64,000 nt of DNA from Aquimarina intermedia (GTDB lineage Bacteria > Bacteroidota > Bacteroidia > Flavobacteriales > Flavobacteriaceae), in assembly GCF_008124785.1 (NCBI RefSeq), contig NZ_VNHU01000004.1, forward strand, positions 62,001 through 126,000, in the 5' to 3' direction. A model generated the notes under the pieces. That model saw only the letters and a list, made by a program, of their open reading frames with translations. It searched no databases and was not told the origin of the DNA. Every line of letters begins with the position of its first letter. Position 1 is the stretch's first letter. Made by a program: the position numbers and the translations under genes. Below are positions 60,096 to 64,000 of the stretch, in pieces.

Positions 60096-61472
60096 TCAGA
60101 AATTATAATTGGTTATAAAATTAATTTGATGATAATTACTTCTATTAAAAATTACAGCTGGATCATTATTGTTAACATTCTTTTTATAGACATATAAAAT
60201 ATCAAAATTGAGTCCGTCAAAAAATCCTTGAAGACCTTAATGAAAGCGAGAATTCACCTGATAATACGCATCGAGATTATACTTATTGTTTTCAAATTCA
60301 TTCACTGTTGCCCCAAAAAGTCGCGTAAATTTTAATTCCATAGTACATCTGTCAGGTTTAAAATCATAACTTCCTCCTAAGGTTAAAACAGTTACATTTC
60401 CAAAACCATCCATACGTGATCTTGAAATTGAGGTAAATAATTGGTCTCTTCCCAGCTCTCGCGGAGAAAGAAACCTACCCGTATCAAACGCATGAGTAAA
60501 CGCTGCACTAAGTTTCATCTTAGTAAATTTATATTGTAATTGTGTGCTCAAAACTTGGCCATTTTCTGTATCCTGAATATATCTTTCATTATATGCCAAT
60601 TTCATTTGATAATCCAAAGGGAATTGAAGTGCATATTGAACACCCATATTCCAGTTTTTAAATAAATAATCAATTTGTAACCAAGATGTATTGATTATTC
60701 TATCTAAATGCACATTGTAAAAATGAAAAGTCCAATCTTTCACATTTCCAGAATAATTAAAAATTCCAATCCCTCTAGAATTTGTATTTTCATGATACTG
60801 CGCGACCTCCCCATTAGGTTGGAAGCCATTGTTGGTAAGTCCTATAGCCTCATTGAAATCATACCATTCTACCGTACTTCGCGGTGAAACACGATCCAGC
60901 CAACTAAGATTAAAATGATGTCCGTCCATCAATTCATAATTTAGCCACAAGCCTTTAAAAACAAAAGGTTTCATCCTGCCGTCACTTTCGTTTAGTAAAG
61001 GCGTATCTTCAATCTCCAGTTTTCCGTAGGTGAGATAACCGCGCCCAAAATTATACTTTAAATATAATTCTTCTAATCGATCCAGATCATTAAAATTATC
61101 AAAGTCATTGATATCATACAGTTCGTGTTCCCATTTTGAAATTCTTCCGGTTGTAGCATCTGGCTTATTCAAGGCTGATGAAAAAGTCTGATAGGTAAAT
61201 ATACCTTTGACCCCTAACTCAAATCCTTTAAATTCTTTAGTCTTAATTGCAATAGAACCACCTGTGGCGTTCGTATAATAGTCTTTTAAGCTATTTTGAT
61301 TACTAGTACTCATAAAGAAATTGCGAATATGACCTTCTAAATGAGCTTCTGTAAAGATTTCTTTTAAAGATGTGATCTTGTCATTATCATTAAAATTATG
61401 GCTTTGTGAATACATATTAGAACAACTTAGAAAACTTAAGAGTAAAAAAATGAAGTTTTTAATGTTTAGCAT
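60096..61472 (-). pseudogene. OprD-like outer-membrane porin with a premature stop
   Basis: From ATG 61472 a 411-codon frame reads a signal peptide (MLNIKNFIFLLLSFLSCSNMYSQ) and an OprD-like barrel (HLEGHIRNFFMSTSNQNSLKDYY, ATGGSIAIKTKEFKGFELGV, ELYLKYNFGRGYLTYGKLEI). It ends at TAA 60239-60237 after VNSRFH. Past this codon the same frame goes on for 46 codons (GLQGFFDGLNFDILYVYKKN ... NFITNYNF) to TGA at 60098-60096. The extension is strand-like and ends in Phe, as outer-membrane barrels do. I conclude that one nonsense change removes the last two or three strands. Confidence 0.82.
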
Positions 61473-61528
61473 ACCATGTTTTATTTTCTCATTTCTTTAC
61501 AAAAGAACAAGGAAATACATTTATTTTC

Positions 61529-61544
61529 AGTAACAATTGTTACT
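61529..61544. promoter_or_regulatory. 16-bp perfect palindrome, possible operator
   Basis: AGTAACAATTGTTACT lies 57 bp upstream of the OprD-like gene (reverse) and 6 bp before the short frame at 61550. The symmetry suggests a dimeric repressor or activator site, of a different type from TGA-N6-TCA. The regulator is unknown. Confidence 0.5.
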
Positions 61545-61549
61545 TTACA

Positions 61550-61666
61550 ATGCGCAATTTAAATCGTTCTTTATCCCAAATTCATTACGATGTTCTTCAG
61601 AAAAGACCGATCGATAAAATAAGACTTAAGTTTATTGAAACCAACAAAATTTTAAAACATAATTAA
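61550..61666 (+). other. Short open frame of 38 codons after the palindrome
   Basis: ATG 61550 to TAA 61666, MRNLNRSLSQIHYDVLQKRP and a basic helix. It could be a small protein or the N-terminal rest of a lost gene; no family is recognised. The remainder of 61667-61793 shows no feature I can support. Confidence 0.25.
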
Positions 61667-61793
61667 TTGATTTACAGATAAACTAAATCTTCACTAACTT
61701 AATATTGCTATTAAAATTTGAATGATTTCTTAAGTTTTTAAAAGAATGGACTAGCACTGATCTTAAGTTAAGACATATACCAGGGGCATCTTA

Positions 61794-62801
61794 TTAACCC
61801 CCTATCGCGATCATACTCCGGTTATTATGAAATGCAGGGTCTTTAAATTTTTGAAGTGTATCCATCCCGTTACGTGTGTTTTTCTTTGCGAGCACTGCTT
61901 TTTTAATGACAGCTGCTATTGGATTTCCATTACGAAGTGGTGTCAATACATCAGACTCTGTAGTTGAAAATAAACAATTTTTGAGGTGTCCATTGGCTGT
62001 TAGTCGTATTCTATTACAACTATCGCAAAAAGGATTTGTTACAGAACTGATGATTGCAAACGTACCTTTATAGCCTTTAATTTGATAGTTTTTGGCGGTG
62101 TCATTTGGTTTATCGTTTAGCCTAATAAAATCAGAAATGTCATAACGATTATATACTTGTTTCAATATATCTTCAAGAGAAACGAGCTTTTCCATATTCC
62201 ATTTATTGCCATCAAATGGCATAAATTCAATAAATCTAATTTGCAATGGTTGTTTCTTAGTTAATGCTATAAAATCAACGATTTCGTTATCATTAAAGCC
62301 TTTCATCAAGACGCAATTCAGCTTCACTTCAAATCCTTCTTTTAGTAATAACTGAATGTTATTATACACTTTTGTGAAATAATCGCGTCGTGTAATTGAC
62401 TTATTCTTACTAGCACTCAATGAATCTAAGCTTATATTAACGGTTTTAATCCCACATTTTTTGAATGTTTCTATAAATCTATCTACAAGGACACCATTAG
62501 TAGTAATTGCTAATTCTATAGGAAGTGTTGCCAGCTTTTCCATAATCAATGCAGCATCTTTCCTCACTAATGGTTCGCCACCAGTAAGTCTTATTTTGGT
62601 AACACCATTAGCTACAAATTCTTTGGCGATGGTATAGATTTCCTCATAAGTCATAATATGAGACTTAGGGGAAAGCGTTATACCAGCTGCTGGCATACAA
62701 TATGTACATCGCAAATTGCAACGTTCGGTAAGTGAGATACGCAGGTAGTTATGTTCGCGGCCAAAAGTATCTGTAAGTATGCTTTTTTTTTCGTTTTTCA
62801 T
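61794..62801 (-). CDS. moaA: GTP 3',8-cyclase MoaA
   Basis: 335 residues from ATG 62801 (MKNEKKSILTDTFGREHNYL); an upstream frame of 28 codons inside the preceding gene is rejected since the family starts here. The radical-SAM cluster is TERCNLRCTYCMPAAG; the second C-terminal cluster is NPFCDSCNRIRLTANGHLKNC. The C-terminus ends in GG (SMIAIGG), which is essential in MoaA. It forms the first step of molybdopterin synthesis from GTP. It begins 1 bp after the moaC-mogA stop. Confidence 0.95.
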   Translation of the reverse strand: MKNEKKSILTDTFGREHNYLRISLTERCNLRCTYCMPAAGITLSPKSHIMTYEEIYTIAKEFVANGVTKIRLTGGEPLVRKDAALIMEKLATLPIELAITTNGVLVDRFIETFKKCGIKTVNISLDSLSASKNKSITRRDYFTKVYNNIQLLLKEGFEVKLNCVLMKGFNDNEIVDFIALTKKQPLQIRFIEFMPFDGNKWNMEKLVSLEDILKQVYNRYDISDFIRLNDKPNDTAKNYQIKGYKGTFAIISSVTNPFCDSCNRIRLTANGHLKNCLFSTTESDVLTPLRNGNPIAAVIKKAVLAKKNTRNGMDTLQKFKDPAFHNNRSMIAIGG

Positions 62802-62802
62802 A

Positions 62803-63714
62803 TTAATTGTGTCTTGCGCCTTTGAGAATTCCAAAAACGTGTAAAAGGGAAGGAAAGATAGCATCCATCGACTCTCTTGCTCCATTGGTAGATCCTGGCA
62901 ATGCGAGAACTAGCGAATTTTTTATTGTTCCTGCTACACTTCTAGACAACATAGCATAAGGCATACGATCTTGACCATATTTTCTTATTGTTTCTTCTAT
63001 TCCAGGTATGGTTCTATCGAGTAATGGTTTCAGTGCTTCTGGTGTCACATCCCTTTGAGATAAACCAGTTCCGCCAGTATAAATTATCAAATCTGCCCCT
63101 TGAGATTGATAGTATTTTGCTTTTTCCTGAATGATTGCAATTTCGTCTGGAATACTAATGTAATCTAGTATAGCTACATCGCTGGTTTCTAATTTTGCTA
63201 TAATCGCTTTTCCTGCTTTATCTTGTTTTTCACCTGCAGAAATAGAATCTGAACAGACAATAACAGCCGCTTTTAAATCACGTCCAAATTTGTCCTTAAA
63301 ACCAGACTTACCTCCTGTTTTCTCGATGAGTTTTATATGATGAATTTCGATGCCTTTATCAATAGGTTTCAACATATCATACATATTAAGAGCAACCACA
63401 CTTGCACCATGCATTGCTTCTACCTCCACACCCGTTTTATAAATGGTTTTTACGGTTATCAATACTTTAATTTCTAATTCATCAATTATGAAATCAATTC
63501 CTGTATATTCAATAGGCAACGGATGGCAATCCGGAAGCAACTCTGGTGTTTTTTTTACTCCGAGTAATCCAGCTGCCTTACTCATAGCAAACACATCACC
63601 CTTGGGCACCGTTTTGTTCTCAAGAGCCGTAATCGTATTTTGACTACTTACCTTTACAATAGCTTGCGCTGTTGCTGTACGCAACGTAGTATTCTTATGT
63701 GTGATATCTACCAT
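62803..63714 (-). CDS. moaCB: Fused MoaC-MogA/MoaB molybdopterin biosynthesis protein
   Basis: 303 residues. N-terminal MoaC (cyclic pyranopterin monophosphate synthase): VDITHKNTTLRTATAQA, KGDVFAMSKAAGLLGVKKTPELLPDCHPLPI, VEVEAMHGASVVALNMYDMLKPIDKGIEI. From ~145 a MogA/MoaB-type adenylyltransferase: AVIVCSDSISAGEKQDKAG, IIYTGGTGLSQRDVTPEAL and LALPGSTNGARESMDAIFPSL. The MoaC-MoaB fusion is known in Bacteroidota. The neighbour moaA uses the same strand, 1 bp away. Molybdenum enzymes must occur elsewhere in the genome. Confidence 0.93.
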   Translation of the reverse strand: MVDITHKNTTLRTATAQAIVKVSSQNTITALENKTVPKGDVFAMSKAAGLLGVKKTPELLPDCHPLPIEYTGIDFIIDELEIKVLITVKTIYKTGVEVEAMHGASVVALNMYDMLKPIDKGIEIHHIKLIEKTGGKSGFKDKFGRDLKAAVIVCSDSISAGEKQDKAGKAIIAKLETSDVAILDYISIPDEIAIIQEKAKYYQSQGADLIIYTGGTGLSQRDVTPEALKPLLDRTIPGIEETIRKYGQDRMPYAMLSRSVAGTIKNSLVLALPGSTNGARESMDAIFPSLLHVFGILKGARHN

Positions 63715-64000
63715 TTGAATTTTAAATTTGGCTATTTGTTTAACCGTTTATTTGTGAGTTTCGTTATGAGTTCAATACATCTGATATTTTTCATTCTTTT
63801 CTAAATATTAGATATTCAATTTCATTGAATAAACACAGCTCACTAATAATGATAAGTTACTTTAAAACTTCCCTTAACGCACTAAAAGTTGTCTCGAAAA
63901 TGTGCTTTATTTTTATTTGTTCAACTGGATGTGCCTTCTGCTAAATATAATAGTAAGAGATAATTGAAGCTCTTCTATGTTGGTTTGTCCAACCGAATTT
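63715..64000. other. Upstream region of the molybdopterin genes, at the window edge
   Basis: 286 bp without a supportable ORF. TGATATTTTTCA at 63782-63793 resembles a TGA-N6-TCA site, but the reverse strand has no -7 box at the 33-bp position. Other -7 candidates are weak. The promoter of moaC-moaA should lie here. Confidence 0.35.

Noticed and set aside
62802-62885. Longer MoaA with 28 more N-terminal residues
   Set aside because: The extension lies wholly in the end of moaC-mogA in another frame, and MoaA homology starts just after ATG 62801.
63782-63793. TGATATTTTTCA as a site controlling the molybdopterin genes
   Set aside because: It fits TGA-N6-TCA, but no -7 box lies at the 33-bp position on the reverse strand.

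Overview
The window looks like a chromosomal segment of a member of the Flavobacteriia (Bacteroidota). The evidence is gene content (fused ccoN-ccoO, fused CcsB-CcsA cytochrome c maturation, BshB1, tandem-domain universal stress proteins, ribB with a decayed GTP cyclohydrolase II half), Bacteroidota-type promoters (TAnnTTTG at -7) and the near absence of Shine-Dalgarno sequences. It is mostly a stable core chromosome; the clearly accessory parts are about 11.3-16.7 kb and 57.5-61.7 kb.

Layout. 1-2.0 kb: operon of three universal stress proteins (the last cut by the window edge). 2.1-11.3 kb: complete cbb3 cytochrome oxidase cluster ccoI-S-NO-Q-P-G-H plus a TauE/SafE-like membrane protein, interrupted by two purine-rich intergenic repeats. 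11.3-16.7 kb: accessory stretch with a tandem pair of unknown paralogues, a small unknown protein, a relic of a ParE-type toxin, a DUF262-HNH endonuclease-like gene and an intact ParE toxin/antitoxin pair. 16.7-26.3 kb: hemN, more universal stress proteins, a PAS histidine kinase with a receiver-CRP fusion regulator, thioredoxin, deoC, deoD and a 1-Cys-type peroxiredoxin. 26.3-32.7 kb: a LolCD/MacB-like ABC exporter and an Mla-type lipid transport operon. 32.9-55.9 kb: mainly housekeeping genes (ccsBA, DUF2520, KdsC-like, RdgB-like, nhaC, DegT aminotransferase, ribB, LptF/G, LolA, FtsK, DgkA, Tpx, Prx, a TPR hybrid kinase, a Cys/Met PLP enzyme, bshB1). 55.9-57.6 kb: tRNA-His, an M28 peptidase and tRNA-Ser. 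57.6-61.7 kb: repeats, an outer-membrane barrel, a DUF6799-like protein and two decayed genes (LolA-like and OprD-like). 61.8-63.7 kb: molybdopterin genes moaA and a moaC-mogA fusion.

The main observation is a regulatory one. Ten intergenic 12-mers fit TGA-N6-TCA. In eight promoters with a good -7 box (two using one shared site would make nine) the 12-mer is centred 33 bp upstream of the centre of a TAnnTTT(G/A) box, with one further case at 34 bp. These promoters precede the cbb3 cluster, three universal stress protein transcription units (one leading into hemN), the kinase/regulator pair itself, a peroxiredoxin, two genes of unknown role, the Mla operon and a decayed LolA-like gene. The regulator encoded at 19119-20174 fuses a receiver domain to a CRP/FNR effector and keeps the Glu and Arg of the recognition helix that read TGA in CRP and FNR, but has no FNR-type cysteine cluster. 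Its partner kinase has a PAS domain that aligns without gaps to the haem-pocket segment of FixL, including the haem-ligand His and the distal-pocket Arg. I infer a compact FixL-FixJ/K-like low-oxygen circuit; haem binding and the regulator-site pairing are predictions.
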